Translations under genes and position numbers: made by a program | In this document: positions 18,557 to 27,761 of the stretch, in pieces | How positions within the stretch are numbered: the first letter of the stretch is position 1 | Layout: every line of letters starts with the position of its first letter | NCBI GenBank assembly: GCA_900552075.1 | Contig: URYL01000011.1 | Coordinates: 43,119 to 107,118, forward strand | Reading direction: 5' to 3' | DNA length: 64,000 nucleotides | From: an uncultured Bacteroides sp. | Lineage (GTDB): Bacteria > Bacteroidota > Bacteroidia > Bacteroidales > Bacteroidaceae | The notes under the pieces: generated by a model | What the model saw: the letters and a program-made list of their open reading frames with translations, nothing else | Database searches by the model: none | Told to the model about the DNA's origin: nothing

Positions 18557-19234
18557 ATGACTGAACAAAAACACACTCATGACCCATTGAATGTAGACGA
18601 AGCGCTCAGCACTTCCGAAGCATTTCTGCTCAAAAACAAGAATTTACTGTTAGGTATAGTAATCGCCTTGGTTGTCATTGTTGGAGGTTACCTCGGATAC
18701 AAGCATTTCATTGCGGAACCCAACGAATTGAAAGCCTCTGAAGCCATTTTCAAAGGCGAACAATATTTTGGAGCCGACAACTTTGAAGTGGCACTGAAAG
18801 GCGACAGCTTGGGCTATGCAGGTTTCGTCAAACTGGCAGACCAGTTTAGCGGTACAGATGCTGGCAACCTGGCCAACGCATACGCAGGTCTTTGCTATGC
18901 ACAGCTCGGCAAATACGAAGATGCCATCAAATACTTGGACAAATTCAGCGGAAACGACCTGCTGGTAGCTCCTTCCGTAATGGGAGCTCTGGGAAACTGC
19001 TATGCACAGGTAGGTCAGCTTGACAAGGCTGTAGCTACTTTACTGAAAGCAGCTGAACGTGCCAACAGCATGTCACTGAGTCCGATTTACTTAATTCAGG
19101 CCGGACAGATTCTGGAAAAACAAGGCAAGAATGTAGAAGCCGTAGACGCTTACAAGCAGGTGAAGAACAAATACGGTAATTCTTACCAGGCTATGGATAT
19201 CGACAAGTACATCGAACGTGCTTCTCTGAAATAA
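18557..19234 (+). CDS. Membrane-anchored tetratricopeptide repeat protein
   Basis: The 225-residue protein has a cytoplasmic N-terminus, one membrane helix (about 33-52, LLLGIVIALVVIVGGYLGYK) and a periplasmic TPR domain with repeats such as AGLCYAQLGKYEDAIKYL and GNCYAQVGQLDKAVATL. The layout is like YfgM, the SecYEG-associated chaperone-type protein, but this is analogy only. The ATG at 18557 is chosen because the longer start lies in poorly conserved sequence close to the promoter. It is monocistronic. Confidence 0.8.
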   Translation: MTEQKHTHDPLNVDEALSTSEAFLLKNKNLLLGIVIALVVIVGGYLGYKHFIAEPNELKASEAIFKGEQYFGADNFEVALKGDSLGYAGFVKLADQFSGTDAGNLANAYAGLCYAQLGKYEDAIKYLDKFSGNDLLVAPSVMGALGNCYAQVGQLDKAVATLLKAAERANSMSLSPIYLIQAGQILEKQGKNVEAVDAYKQVKNKYGNSYQAMDIDKYIERASLK

Positions 19235-19282
19235 TTTCAACGAACATACTTCTATTATTATAAAAGAGTATCATCATTCAGG

Positions 19283-19346
19283 CCGGACCGAAAAACTCAC
19301 AAGCATCTGCGGATGTACTCCAGTTTTTCGGTCCGGTTCATTTTTT
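19283..19346 (+). terminator. Terminator after the TPR gene
   Basis: A perfect 15-bp inverted repeat (CCGGACCGAAAAACT at 19283-19297, AGTTTTTCGGTCCGG at 19322-19336) contains a nested CATC/GATG hairpin in its loop and is followed by a T6 run. Confidence 0.85.
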
Positions 19347-19373
19347 ATGTATAACCCTTAACACACAACGAAT

Positions 19374-19868
19374 ATGGCAACAGCTTATCACAATCTTTCT
19401 GATTACGATTTTAATTCCGTACCCGACGCTTCACAAATGCGTTTCGGAATTGTAGTGTCTGAATGGAATCACAATATCACAGGTGCCCTGCTCGACGGCG
19501 CGGTCCGCACCCTGAAAAAACATGGAGCCAAAGACGAAAACATCCTGGTTTATCCGGTGCCAGGCAGTTTTGAACTGACTTTCGGTTCTGCACAACTTAT
19601 CAAAAGTGGAAAGGTAGATGCAGTCATCGCATTAGGCTGCGTAGTTCGTGGCGATACCCCCCATTTTGACTATGTATGCGCCGGTGCCACACAAGGCATT
19701 ACTGAACTGAACGCAACCACCGACACGCCAGTGATTTATGGCCTGATTACCACCAACAACATGCAACAGGCAGAAGATCGCGCAGGCGGCAAATTGGGGA
19801 ATAAAGGTGACGAATGCGCAGTCACAGCGATAAAAATGATTGATTTTGTTTGCAAGTTAAAAAAATAA
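19374..19868 (+). CDS. ribH: 6,7-dimethyl-8-ribityllumazine synthase
   Basis: RibH makes the riboflavin precursor lumazine. The 164-residue product has the conserved segments [50 protein letters not shown] and [22 protein letters not shown]. The length is normal. No other riboflavin genes are adjacent. The promoter of the downstream tRNA cluster begins inside the last codons of this gene. Confidence 0.95.
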   Translation: MATAYHNLSDYDFNSVPDASQMRFGIVVSEWNHNITGALLDGAVRTLKKHGAKDENILVYPVPGSFELTFGSAQLIKSGKVDAVIALGCVVRGDTPHFDYVCAGATQGITELNATTDTPVIYGLITTNNMQQAEDRAGGKLGNKGDECAVTAIKMIDFVCKLKK

Positions 19869-19879
19869 TCGTACCTTTG
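19849..19879 (+). promoter_or_regulatory. Promoter of the tRNA-Tyr/Gly cluster, overlapping the ribH end
   Basis: TTTG (19849-19852), a 19-bp spacer and TACCTTTG (19872-19879) match the Bacteroides consensus. The -33 element lies inside the ribH coding sequence. Transcription would start near 19886, about 35 nt before the first tRNA. Confidence 0.8.
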
Positions 19880-19919
19880 CAACGCGATTGAGAAAAGCAC
19901 TAAATTCTTGATTGTGGAC

Positions 19920-20005
19920 GGGCAAATACCAGAGTGGCCAAATGGGGCAGACTGTAAATCTGCTGGCTTACGCCTTCGGTGGTTCGAATCCATCTTTGCC
20001 CACCA
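19920..20005 (+). tRNA. tRNA-Tyr (GTA), copy 1
   Basis: The acceptor stem is GGGCAAA/TTTGCCC, the anticodon GTA is at 19954-19956, a long type-II variable arm is present, the T-loop is TTCGAATC, and CCA is encoded at 20003-20005. Confidence 0.95.
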
Positions 20006-20010
20006 AATTT

Positions 20011-20083
20011 GCGGAAGTAGCTCAGTTGATAGAGCATTAGCCTTCCAAGCTGAGGGTCGCGGGTTTGAGTCCCGTCTTCCGCT
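20011..20083 (+). tRNA. tRNA-Gly (TCC), copy 1
   Basis: The acceptor stem is GCGGAAG/CTTCCGC and the anticodon TCC is at 20044-20046, in a loop closed by TTAGC/GCTGA. The T-arm is GGGTTTGAGTCCC and no CCA is encoded. It lies 5 bp after the tRNA-Tyr. Confidence 0.95.
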
Positions 20084-20101
20084 CTTTTTTGAAATTCTGT
20101 C

Positions 20102-20187
20102 GGGCAAGTACCAGAGTGGCCAAATGGGGCAGACTGTAAATCTGCTGGCTTACGCCTTCGGTGGTTCGAATCCATCTTTGCCCACCA
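20102..20187 (+). tRNA. tRNA-Tyr (GTA), copy 2
   Basis: It is identical to copy 1 except for base 7 of the acceptor stem (GGGCAAG, making a G-U pair with TTTGCCC). The anticodon is at 20136-20138 and CCA is encoded at 20185-20187. It is the second half of a 182-bp tandem duplication. Confidence 0.95.
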
Positions 20188-20192
20188 AATTT

Positions 20193-20265
20193 GCGGAAGT
20201 AGCTCAGTTGATAGAGCATTAGCCTTCCAAGCTGAGGGTCGCGGGTTTGAGTCCCGTCTTCCGCT
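20193..20265 (+). tRNA. tRNA-Gly (TCC), copy 2
   Basis: It is identical in sequence to copy 1, exactly 182 bp downstream. It is followed by the cluster's terminator. Confidence 0.95.
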
Positions 20266-20272
20266 CTTTGAG

Positions 20273-20302
20273 AGATTGTCTTTCAAAAGACAATCTTTTT
20301 TT
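20273..20302 (+). terminator. Terminator of the tRNA-Tyr/Gly cluster
   Basis: The inverted repeat AGATTGTCTTT / AAAGACAATCT (20273-20283 and 20286-20296) is followed directly by a T-run, 8 bp after the last tRNA. Confidence 0.9.
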
Positions 20303-20394
20303 ATACCCTTTTCTCGCATCACACAAAATGGCTGAAAAGCAGCTTTCACCCACTTTCCAGCCATTCTTATTCTTTTCGATACAAACGAAAACGT

Positions 20395-21936
20395 TTATTG
20401 GACACCCTTTCTGACTCTTCTCAGGATATCCTGCATCTTAAACACCACCTCCGGATATTCAACGGCTACGTTCTGCTGCTCATGGGCATCGTCCACCAAC
20501 TTATACAACTGAGGCGCCGTATTGTTGCCCGATTCAATTTCCGGCACCCAAGGCACTCCCACAGGTCCGTCGCTCGGCTCAATGTATTTCCAGTCCTTCG
20601 TGCGTACCGACAAGGTGTGGTTGTACGATTGTTCCACCACCCATTCTCTGCCCTTCGTGTCCTTTCCCAGCAAGGTATTCAGGTAATCACCGCTGTCCGG
20701 TGCACTTCCCTTGGGAAGCACAGCCCCCACGAGTTGTCCCAACGACTTCATGATATCAATCTGCGAAACCAATGCGTCGGATGTGCCCGCTTTCCGGATT
20801 TCGGCAGGCCATGACACGATGAACGGAATTCGGGTTCCCCCTTCAAACGCACTGTACTTATTCCCTCTCAGCCCGCCGGTAGGTGAATGACCGTTCAAGC
20901 GTTCAGCCGCCTGATCGTCATAGCCGTCGTCGCACACCGGACCGTTGTCACTGGTCAGGATAATCAGCGTATTCTCACGCAAGTGCAGCTCCTCCAGACA
21001 AGCCAACAACTGTCCCACGCTCCAGTCGAACTGCGCAATGGCATCCCCTCTCAGGCCCATCACATTCTTTCCCCTGAACCGCTCGTGCGGAAAGCGCGGC
21101 ACATGCACGTCGTTCGTGGCAAAATACATGAAAAAAGGTTCCTGGCTGTGCTGACGGATAAAGCCAATGGCATGCGCCGTGATGGAATCGGCGATATTCT
21201 CGTCCTTCCACAAGGCCTTTCCCCCTCCTTTCATATATCCGATACGACCAATCCCATTGACAATAGCCTGATTATGCTCATGTGTCGACCGCAAATTATA
21301 CAGCAGCTCCGGATGTTCTTTTCCTAAAGGCTCCCCTGGAAAAGGTTTCTTGTAACTCACCTCTATCGGATGGGCCGGGTCATAATTCGCCACCTTCCCG
21401 TTTTCGATGAACACGCAAGGCACGCGGTCGGCCGTAGCCGCCATGATATACGAATAATCAAAGCCCAAGTCACCCGGATGCGTAGGAAGCGGCGCGTTCC
21501 AGTCCTGCTCGCCGGTTTCACTTCCCAAGCCTAAATGCCACTTGCCGATGACAGAAGTCACATACCCTGAATTTTTTAACACATCCGCCAGTGTATAACG
21601 CCCCGGGGCGATAATCATGCCGGCATTTCCTGCCGCCACGTCAGTGCCCGGTTTCCGCCAGGCATATTCTCCTGTGAGCAGAGAATACCGCGACGGCGTA
21701 CTCGTGGATGCCACCGCATAGGCATTCGTGAACTGAATGCCGTGCTGAGCCAAACTGTTCACGGCCGGAGTGTGGATGTTCTTGGCCCGATAGCACTCCA
21801 GATCTCCATAGCCGAGATCATCCGCACAGATAATAATCACATTGGGACGGGAAAGGCCGTCACTGTCTGCCGCCAGCAGATGAGCCGGAGCCAGCAAAGG
21901 CAGACATACACTTGCATACAAAAACTTTTCTTTCAT
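20395..21936 (-). CDS. Exported serine-type sulfatase (S1 family)
   Basis: The 513-residue product has a signal peptide (MKEKFLYASVC...LLAA). The metal-binding aspartates are in IICADDLGYGD, and the formylglycine site is STPSR (Ser79-Arg83), which an anaerobic sulfatase-maturating enzyme would convert. Later segments GKWHLGLG and TSDNGPVCDDGYDD are typical of arylsulfatases acting on glycans. I start at ATG 21936 because the longer frame puts 24 non-signal residues before a good signal peptide. There are no SusCD or glycosidase genes beside it, so the substrate is unknown. A gcvT terminator lies just upstream, so it is probably transcribed on its own. Confidence 0.88.
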   Translation of the reverse strand: MKEKFLYASVCLPLLAPAHLLAADSDGLSRPNVIIICADDLGYGDLECYRAKNIHTPAVNSLAQHGIQFTNAYAVASTSTPSRYSLLTGEYAWRKPGTDVAAGNAGMIIAPGRYTLADVLKNSGYVTSVIGKWHLGLGSETGEQDWNAPLPTHPGDLGFDYSYIMAATADRVPCVFIENGKVANYDPAHPIEVSYKKPFPGEPLGKEHPELLYNLRSTHEHNQAIVNGIGRIGYMKGGGKALWKDENIADSITAHAIGFIRQHSQEPFFMYFATNDVHVPRFPHERFRGKNVMGLRGDAIAQFDWSVGQLLACLEELHLRENTLIILTSDNGPVCDDGYDDQAAERLNGHSPTGGLRGNKYSAFEGGTRIPFIVSWPAEIRKAGTSDALVSQIDIMKSLGQLVGAVLPKGSAPDSGDYLNTLLGKDTKGREWVVEQSYNHTLSVRTKDWKYIEPSDGPVGVPWVPEIESGNNTAPQLYKLVDDAHEQQNVAVEYPEVVFKMQDILRRVRKGVQ

Positions 21937-21945
21937 GATATCTTT

Positions 21946-21995
21946 AAAAAAGATGCAAAGCCGTAGGAGAGAAATCTCTGAAACGACTTTGCATC
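21946..21995 (-). terminator. Terminator after gcvT
   Basis: On the minus strand, GATGCAAAG and CTTTGCATC form a stem with a further CGT/ACG pair and a nested AGAGATTTCTCT hairpin, followed by T6 (plus-strand A-run 21946-21951). The T-run ends only 10 bp before the sulfatase start codon. Confidence 0.8.
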
Positions 21996-22025
21996 CGAAT
22001 CTATTCAAAATCTATTTCAAAAGCC

Positions 22026-23117
22026 TCAGGAGTTCTTGCGGAAAGGCGGTTTCACTATCTGTGCCTTCAGCTTCCGCCCCCGGTTGTCCAGGTAAATTTC
22101 CGTACCCGGTTTGGCATATTCAATCTTGACATACCCCATGCCGATACCAATTTTCCGTGTCGGCGACATGGTACCGGAAGTCACGTGTCCAATAGTCTCG
22201 CCGGCTTCGTTCAGCAAGGCATATCCATGACGAGGAATCCCGCGGTCAATCATCTCAAAGCCCACTAGTTTCCGGCTCACGCCTTCTACTTTCTGCTTTT
22301 CCAGTGCGGCACGGTTCGTGAAGTTCTTGCCATCCACAAACTTCGTAATCCATCCCAGTCCGGCTTCCAGCGGAGAAGTCTCATCGGTAATATCGTTTCC
22401 ATACAGGCAGAAGCCCATTTCCAGACGCAAAGTATCACGGGCCCCCAGACCAATCGGTTTGATACCGAATTCTTTTCCGGCCTCGAAGATGGCATCCCAT
22501 ATTTTCATGGCTACTTCCGGATAGAAGTACAATTCAAAACCTCCGGCGCCGGTGTATCCCGTATTCGAAATAATCACATTCGGCACTCCGGCAAACTCAC
22601 CCACCTTGAACGTATAATAAGGAATCGACTTCAGATCCACCGGAGTCAGTTTCTGAAGGGTGTCACACGCCTTAGGTCCTTGTATGGCCAGCTGTGCGAT
22701 ACGGTCGGACGAATTTTCCAGCTCTGCCCCCACCTTGTTGTGAGACACGCACCAGTTCCAGTCTTTTTCAATATTGGCCGCATTGACCACCAGCATGTAT
22801 TTCTCAGGTTCATACGCATACACCAGCAAATCGTCAACAATTCCTCCCGTTTCATTGGGGAAGCAAGTGTACTGCACCTTGCCCGGAGTAAGCACCGCCG
22901 CGTTGTTGGAAGTCACTTCCTGAATGAATTCCAGGGCATGAGGCCCTTTCACCCAGAATTCTCCCATGTGCGACACATCAAATACCCCCACTGACTGGCA
23001 AACCGTCATGTGTTCATCAATGATTCCAGAGTATTCAATCGGCATGTTATAACCCGCAAATTCATGCATTTTGGCACCGAGTGCAATATGTTTCTCGGTA
23101 AATGGAGTTGTTTTCAT
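22026..23117 (-). CDS. gcvT: Glycine cleavage system T protein (aminomethyltransferase)
   Basis: GcvT transfers the methylene group from the H-protein-bound intermediate to tetrahydrofolate. The 363-residue product begins [17 protein letters not shown] and has the family segments [26 protein letters not shown] and [20 protein letters not shown]. The C-terminal domain has [14 protein letters not shown] 23117 is chosen because family members start there. It follows pepT by 70 bp, with a hairpin between. gcvH and gcvP are not in the window. Confidence 0.94.
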   Translation of the reverse strand: MKTTPFTEKHIALGAKMHEFAGYNMPIEYSGIIDEHMTVCQSVGVFDVSHMGEFWVKGPHALEFIQEVTSNNAAVLTPGKVQYTCFPNETGGIVDDLLVYAYEPEKYMLVVNAANIEKDWNWCVSHNKVGAELENSSDRIAQLAIQGPKACDTLQKLTPVDLKSIPYYTFKVGEFAGVPNVIISNTGYTGAGGFELYFYPEVAMKIWDAIFEAGKEFGIKPIGLGARDTLRLEMGFCLYGNDITDETSPLEAGLGWITKFVDGKNFTNRAALEKQKVEGVSRKLVGFEMIDRGIPRHGYALLNEAGETIGHVTSGTMSPTRKIGIGMGYVKIEYAKPGTEIYLDNRGRKLKAQIVKPPFRKNS

Positions 23118-23142
23118 AAGGTATATTTTAAGGTTGATGTAC

Positions 23143-23178
23143 AAAGTTGCAGACCTGCCGAAACAAGTCTGCAACTTT
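23143..23178. terminator. Hairpin between pepT and gcvT
   Basis: A perfect 12-bp inverted repeat (AAAGTTGCAGAC / GTCTGCAACTTT) has a 12-nt loop. There is no T-run on the minus strand. Its second arm also forms a near -7 element (CAACTTTG on the minus strand) for gcvT, so it may be a processing or attenuation hairpin rather than a simple terminator. Confidence 0.5.
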
Positions 23179-23187
23179 CATAATGAT

Positions 23188-24417
23188 TTAACGATATCTT
23201 TTGGCTGTCAGCTCGGCAATCTTCACGACCACCATCATAGCCTTCTCGATAGACTGGATAGGCACGAACTCATAACGTCCGTGGAAGTTCAGCCCGCCGG
23301 CAAAGATATTCGGACAAGGAAGTCCCTTGAACGAAAGCTGTGCCCCGTCTGTACCGCCGCGGATGGCTCTCACCTTCGGAGTGACACCGGCTTCCTGCAT
23401 GGCCGCAAAGGCAATGTCAATGATGTGCATCAACGGCTCTACTTGCTGACGCATGTTATAATACTGATCTTTCAGTTCCACACTCACCGTACCTTCTCCG
23501 TATTTCTGGTTCAGCTGGGCCGCATAGTCCAGCAAAGCCTGCTTGCGTGCTTCAAACTTCTCCCGGTTATGGTCGCGGACGATATAAGACAACACCGTAT
23601 GTTCCACTTCACCTTCCATACCTACCAGATGATAAAAGCCTTCGTATCCTTCGGTCGTACCCGGAGTTTCGTTAGCCGGAAGCAAGGAAGCATATTCCGT
23701 AGCCACCAGCAAAGAATTGATCATCTTGTTCTTGGCATATCCCGGATGCACGTTGCGTCCTTTCACTACCACCTTGGCTGCTGCGGCATTGAAGTTCTCG
23801 AACTCCAGTTCACCCACTTCACCGCCGTCCATCGTGTAGGCCCATTTCGCCCCGAATTTCTCCACATCAAATTTGTGGGCTCCCAAGCCGATTTCTTCAT
23901 CCGGATTAAAGCCCACGCGGATATCTCCGTGCTTAATTTCCGGATGAGCCTTCAGGTAAGCCACAGCCCCTACGATTTCCGCAATACCGGCCTTATCGTC
24001 GGCGCCTAATAAGGTATGACCATCGGTCACAATCAAATCCTCGCCTACATGATCCAGCAGTTCCGGAAAATTCTTGGGTGACAGAATGATATGCTCTTCC
24101 GCACACAACGGGATATCCTTTCCGTCGTATTTCTCCACAATACGCGGCTTCACATTTGCTCCGCTCATGTCGGGACTGGTGTCCATATGGGAAATAAAAC
24201 CGATGACCGGCACCTCATGGTCCACGTTCGAAGGCAATGTGGCAAACAGATAACCGTTTTCATCCAGCGAAATATCTTTCAGGCCCAGTTTTTCCAGTTC
24301 TTCCTTCAGATAACGGGCAAACACCATCTGTTTCGCCGTACTTGGCGTCACGCCGGTCGATTCGTCCGACTGTGTATCAAAAGTCACATACTTTAAAAAG
24401 CGTTCAATTACTGTCAT
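23188..24417 (-). CDS. pepT: Peptidase T (tripeptide aminopeptidase)
   Basis: The 409-residue M20B zinc peptidase removes the N-terminal residue of tripeptides in the cytoplasm. Motifs are [10 protein letters not shown] (metal His and Asp), [13 protein letters not shown] (bridging Asp), [15 protein letters not shown] (catalytic Glu pair) and [21 protein letters not shown] start at [11 protein letters not shown] because residues before it are not conserved. A -7 element (TATTTTTG on the minus strand, 24467-24460) lies 43 bp upstream. Confidence 0.95.
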   Translation of the reverse strand: MTVIERFLKYVTFDTQSDESTGVTPSTAKQMVFARYLKEELEKLGLKDISLDENGYLFATLPSNVDHEVPVIGFISHMDTSPDMSGANVKPRIVEKYDGKDIPLCAEEHIILSPKNFPELLDHVGEDLIVTDGHTLLGADDKAGIAEIVGAVAYLKAHPEIKHGDIRVGFNPDEEIGLGAHKFDVEKFGAKWAYTMDGGEVGELEFENFNAAAAKVVVKGRNVHPGYAKNKMINSLLVATEYASLLPANETPGTTEGYEGFYHLVGMEGEVEHTVLSYIVRDHNREKFEARKQALLDYAAQLNQKYGEGTVSVELKDQYYNMRQQVEPLMHIIDIAFAAMQEAGVTPKVRAIRGGTDGAQLSFKGLPCPNIFAGGLNFHGRYEFVPIQSIEKAMMVVVKIAELTAKRYR

Positions 24418-24631
24418 ATCAATTTTACTGTTTACGATTTCTTGTTTGACGTAAAAGTACAAAAATACCCTGAGAATGACCAAACGACTTACCATTTTTT
24501 ATTAGAACACAAGAATGATTTACTTTGAAGCTCAAAAATGCTATCACTTTTAAGTTAAAAAAGAGAGGGCAATCCATAATCTCTTAAAACAATACCAAAA
24601 AGATTCAGGCCTTTTTTTGTAATTTTGCCGC

Positions 24632-25828
24632 ATGAAAAAATACTTACTGATCTGCATTTACTTCCTGTTTGCTATAATGGGGAATGCACAAGAGTCTTTG
24701 CAAGATACCGTGGCTGCCAAACCGCTGACCGCCAAAGAGCTCAAGAAAAAAAAGAAAGCCGAACGTAACTTTCACTATAATATATTGGGAGGGCCCAGCT
24801 ATACTCCCGATTTCGGACTGTTAGTGGGTGGAAGTGCCCTGATGACATTTCGGATGAATCCCAAAGACACTACCATGCGGCGTTCGGTCATACCGGCCGC
24901 CCTGGCTTTCATGTTCAACGGGGGACTGAACCTGGTGGTCAAACCTCAACTTTTTTTCCAGAACGACCGTTTCCGTATCTTCGGACAGTTCTCGTTTAAA
25001 AACACCCGTGAAAATTTCTATGGCGTGGGCTACAGCACCAACAAAAACTATGTACGAAGCGACTCTACCAGCCAGTACCGCTACAGCGGCATCCAGATTA
25101 ATCCCTGGTTCCTGTTCCGACTGGGCGAAAGCAACTTCTTTGCCGGCCCGCAGATTGACATCACCTACGACCACATCATGGATCCTGCCAAATACCTGGT
25201 GGAACAACTCGACTACAAACGGGCAGGAGGTACTGCCGACGGCTACAAGGACTTCAGTTCGGGCATCGGCTTCCTGCTGACCTATGATACGCGCGACGTA
25301 CCAGCCAATCCCTACAAAGGACTGTATTTCGACCTGCGGGGACTGATGTACGAAAAGTTCCTAGGAAGCAACACCAGCTTCTACCGTGTAGAACTGGACT
25401 ACCGGCAATATAAAACGGTAGGGAAACGAAAGGTACTAGCTTGGACGGTACAGAGCAAACATTCTTTCGGACACAACCTGCCCCTGAACAAATACGTATT
25501 GAGCGGCACGCCCTTCGACCTGCGAGGCTATTACATGGGACAATACCGCGACAAGTCGTCGCACGTGGCACTGGCCGAATACCGCCAGATGTTCAATACC
25601 GACCAAAGCAACTGGATCAAGAAAGTCATCAACCGGCTGGGCTTCGTGGCGTGGGGTGGATGCGGCTTTATGGGACCGACACCCGGAAAAATTGAAGGCG
25701 TGCTTCCCAATGCCGGACTGGGCCTCCGTATTGAGGTACAACCCCGCATGAACGTGCGTCTGGATTTGGGACGTGATTTTACCAACCAGCAGAACTTGTT
25801 TTATTTCAACATGACCGAGGCTTTCTAA
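24632..25828 (+). CDS. Outer-membrane beta-barrel protein (BamA/TamA-like barrel without POTRA domains)
   Basis: The 398-residue product has a signal peptide (ending in MGNAQ), a short Lys-rich linker (KKKKKAER) and then alternating amphipathic strands to the C-terminal aromatic (MTEAF). The pattern resembles the barrel of the Omp85/surface-antigen family, including the GTPFDLRGYYMGQYRD segment that recalls the VRGY loop. There are no POTRA repeats, so it is unlikely to be the main assembly factor. A TAATTTTG element (24620-24627) lies only 4 bp before the ATG, so the mRNA may be leaderless. Function is unknown. Confidence 0.78.
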   Translation: MKKYLLICIYFLFAIMGNAQESLQDTVAAKPLTAKELKKKKKAERNFHYNILGGPSYTPDFGLLVGGSALMTFRMNPKDTTMRRSVIPAALAFMFNGGLNLVVKPQLFFQNDRFRIFGQFSFKNTRENFYGVGYSTNKNYVRSDSTSQYRYSGIQINPWFLFRLGESNFFAGPQIDITYDHIMDPAKYLVEQLDYKRAGGTADGYKDFSSGIGFLLTYDTRDVPANPYKGLYFDLRGLMYEKFLGSNTSFYRVELDYRQYKTVGKRKVLAWTVQSKHSFGHNLPLNKYVLSGTPFDLRGYYMGQYRDKSSHVALAEYRQMFNTDQSNWIKKVINRLGFVAWGGCGFMGPTPGKIEGVLPNAGLGLRIEVQPRMNVRLDLGRDFTNQQNLFYFNMTEAF

Positions 25829-25873
25829 AAAATGCCCCAACAAATTTCCTCTTGTATCACAGCATTTTCTCTG

Positions 25874-25950
25874 TTCCACACTGTGGAATACAAAAACCAC
25901 ACTGTGAAATACATATCCCGCAGTGTGGGACACATATTTCACAGCGTGGT
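25874..25950. repeat. Array B: four tandem palindromes at 21-bp pitch
   Basis: Palindrome centres lie at 25881, 25902, 25923 and 25944, exactly 21 bp apart. Unit 1 is TTCCACA-C-TGTGGAA. Unit 2 is CCACACTGTGA. Unit 3 is TCCCGCA-G-TGTGGGA. Unit 4 is TTCACAGCGTGG (most decayed). Arms share a CCACA/TGTGG core, and the linkers are AT-rich. The array sits between the convergent outer-membrane protein and PurF-like genes. No other terminator for either gene is evident here. Confidence 0.8.
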
Positions 25951-26031
25951 ACAGAGAATTTTCTTATACATTTTCCAGCATGTACAGGGAAGATTTCAAA
26001 TTATATTCCCCACATTTCCCAAAACGGTTTA

Positions 26032-27438
26032 TCAGAAACAGCTGGAACCATCGAAACAATGTGTGCAGACCTTGCACTTCGGCAGCCCGATAGCCTCAAT
26101 CAATGTTTCCAAAGTATTGAACTTCAGTGAAGTCAATCCGAAACGGGCTCGGATACGTTCCACCAGTTCCTTGTATTCCGGAGAATCCGTCGTCGCATAT
26201 TTGTCCAATTTGGCATTTTCATCGCCTTCAATTTCCTTAATGATACGACGGGTAATCAATTCCATGTCACTCTTGGAAGAAGTGAACCCGATGAAAGGAC
26301 ATCCGTAAATCAGCGGGGGACATGCGATACGCATGTGTACTTCCTTAGCCCCATAATCATAAAGAATATTTACGTTGTCACGAAGCTGCGTACCGCGTAC
26401 GATGGAATCATCACAAAACAACAGACGCTTTCCCTGCAACATGGCACGGTTAGGAATCAACTTCATCTTGGCCACCAGCGAACGCATGCTCTGGTTGCTC
26501 GGCGTAAAGCTTCTGGGCCAGGTAGGTGTATATTTGGCAATAGCACGGTGATAGGGAACCCCTTTCCCTTCGGCATAGCCCAGTGCCATTCCAACACCCG
26601 AATCAGGAATTCCACACACGCAATCTACCTCGGAACCGTCGTGCTGTCCCATCTTGTAGCCACTCATGAAACGCACTTCTTCTACGTTTTTCCCCTCATA
26701 GCAGGAAACCGGAAAACCGTAGTACACCCAAAGGAACGAACAAATCTGCATCTTCTCGTTCGGCTGGCGGAGTTGTTCAAGGCCATCGGCCCGCATACGC
26801 AAAATCTCTCCCGGACCTACGTAACGGTCAATCTCAAAATCCAGATTCGGAAGACTGCTCGACTCACTGGTTGCCGCGTATGCTCCTTCCTTCTTCCCGA
26901 TAACAATCGGTGTACGCCCCCACTTGTCACGGGCTACGATAATCCCGTCTTCCGTCAAAATCAACATGGAACAAGAACCCTTGATTTTTTGGAACACGTT
27001 CTCAATGCCTTCCACAAAATCTTTTCCCTGCACGATGAGCAATGCCACCAGTTCCGTAGGATTAGTCTTTCCCATACTCATTTCAGAGAAATGCATATTA
27101 CTGTCCAGCAGTTCCTTCACCAGTTCATCCATGTTATTGATTTTTGCCACCGTCACAATCGCAAAACGCCCCAGATGCGAATTGATCATGATGGGCTGAG
27201 GGTCTGTGTCACTGATGACACCTATGCCCGACTTACCCTTGAACTTAGGAAGTTCGTCTTCAAACTTCGTGCGAAAATAAGAACTTTCCAAATTATGAAT
27301 TGAACGTATGAAACCTTCGCCCTCAGCGTATGTCGCCATACCGGCGCGTTTCGTACCCAGATGTGAATTGTAATCCGTACCGTAAAATAAATCGGTCACG
27401 CATTCAGCCTTAGAGACTGTTCCAAAAAAGCCACCCAT
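26032..27438 (-). CDS. PurF-like amidophosphoribosyltransferase lacking the N-terminal catalytic cysteine
   Basis: The 468-residue protein has an N-terminal class-II glutamine-amidotransferase fold and a C-terminal phosphoribosyltransferase domain with the PRPP motif FCDDSIVRGTQLR near 340-355. In PurF the residue after the initiator Met is Cys, the glutaminase nucleophile. Here the protein begins MGGFFGTVSK, and no in-frame upstream start supplies a cysteine. It may use free ammonia, take ammonia from a partner, or be regulatory. The C-terminus is cysteine-rich (CKVCTHCFDGSSC), possibly for a metal or Fe-S site. A -7 box (TACTTTTG, 27483-27476) lies 38 bp upstream. The gene is monocistronic. 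Confidence 0.8.
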   Translation of the reverse strand: MGGFFGTVSKAECVTDLFYGTDYNSHLGTKRAGMATYAEGEGFIRSIHNLESSYFRTKFEDELPKFKGKSGIGVISDTDPQPIMINSHLGRFAIVTVAKINNMDELVKELLDSNMHFSEMSMGKTNPTELVALLIVQGKDFVEGIENVFQKIKGSCSMLILTEDGIIVARDKWGRTPIVIGKKEGAYAATSESSSLPNLDFEIDRYVGPGEILRMRADGLEQLRQPNEKMQICSFLWVYYGFPVSCYEGKNVEEVRFMSGYKMGQHDGSEVDCVCGIPDSGVGMALGYAEGKGVPYHRAIAKYTPTWPRSFTPSNQSMRSLVAKMKLIPNRAMLQGKRLLFCDDSIVRGTQLRDNVNILYDYGAKEVHMRIACPPLIYGCPFIGFTSSKSDMELITRRIIKEIEGDENAKLDKYATTDSPEYKELVERIRARFGLTSLKFNTLETLIEAIGLPKCKVCTHCFDGSSCF

Positions 27439-27761
27439 TCTTTATGTCTTATTAAGTTGTTATGATTTTCGGGTGCAAAAGTACAGAAAAAAAACGGGAA
27501 GTCCTTATGCGTAAAAAAACCTTACACATATTTTTTTACTCAAACCGTGAACATTTTCCACTCTTCGTTTGTTCTGATAAGACATAACTCCTTTACTGAA
27601 TCACCCTTATTCCAAAGGGAAAAAAGCCATATATTACCAACAAAAGGCTTACTAAACTAACTTTATGTACAAAAAAGCCACCGAAACAACACCGGTGGCT
27701 TTTCTTTTTCCTCGCACTACAGACATAAAAAAAAGTCGGACGGATTTGTCCAACTTTTCCG
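27439..27761. other. Region between the PurF-like gene and tRNA-Thr: promoter and two terminators
   Basis: The -7 element for the PurF-like gene is at 27483-27476 (minus strand). Two hairpins follow. One has arms AAAAGCCACCG and CGGTGGCTTTT (27673-27703). The other, right behind the tRNA, has arms AAAAGTCGGAC and GTCCAACTTTT (27731-27758) with an A8 run that is a T-run on the minus strand. Both would stop the minus-strand tRNA-Thr transcript. I see no gene. Confidence 0.75.

Noticed and set aside
19908..20364. Open frames of 60-154 codons on both strands across the tRNA-Tyr/Gly cluster
   Set aside because: They run through four clear tRNA genes and owe their length to the duplicated tRNA sequence.
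20395..24417. Polysaccharide utilisation locus around the sulfatase
   Set aside because: The neighbours are gcvT, pepT and tRNAs. There is no SusC, SusD, glycosidase or sulfatase-maturase gene nearby.
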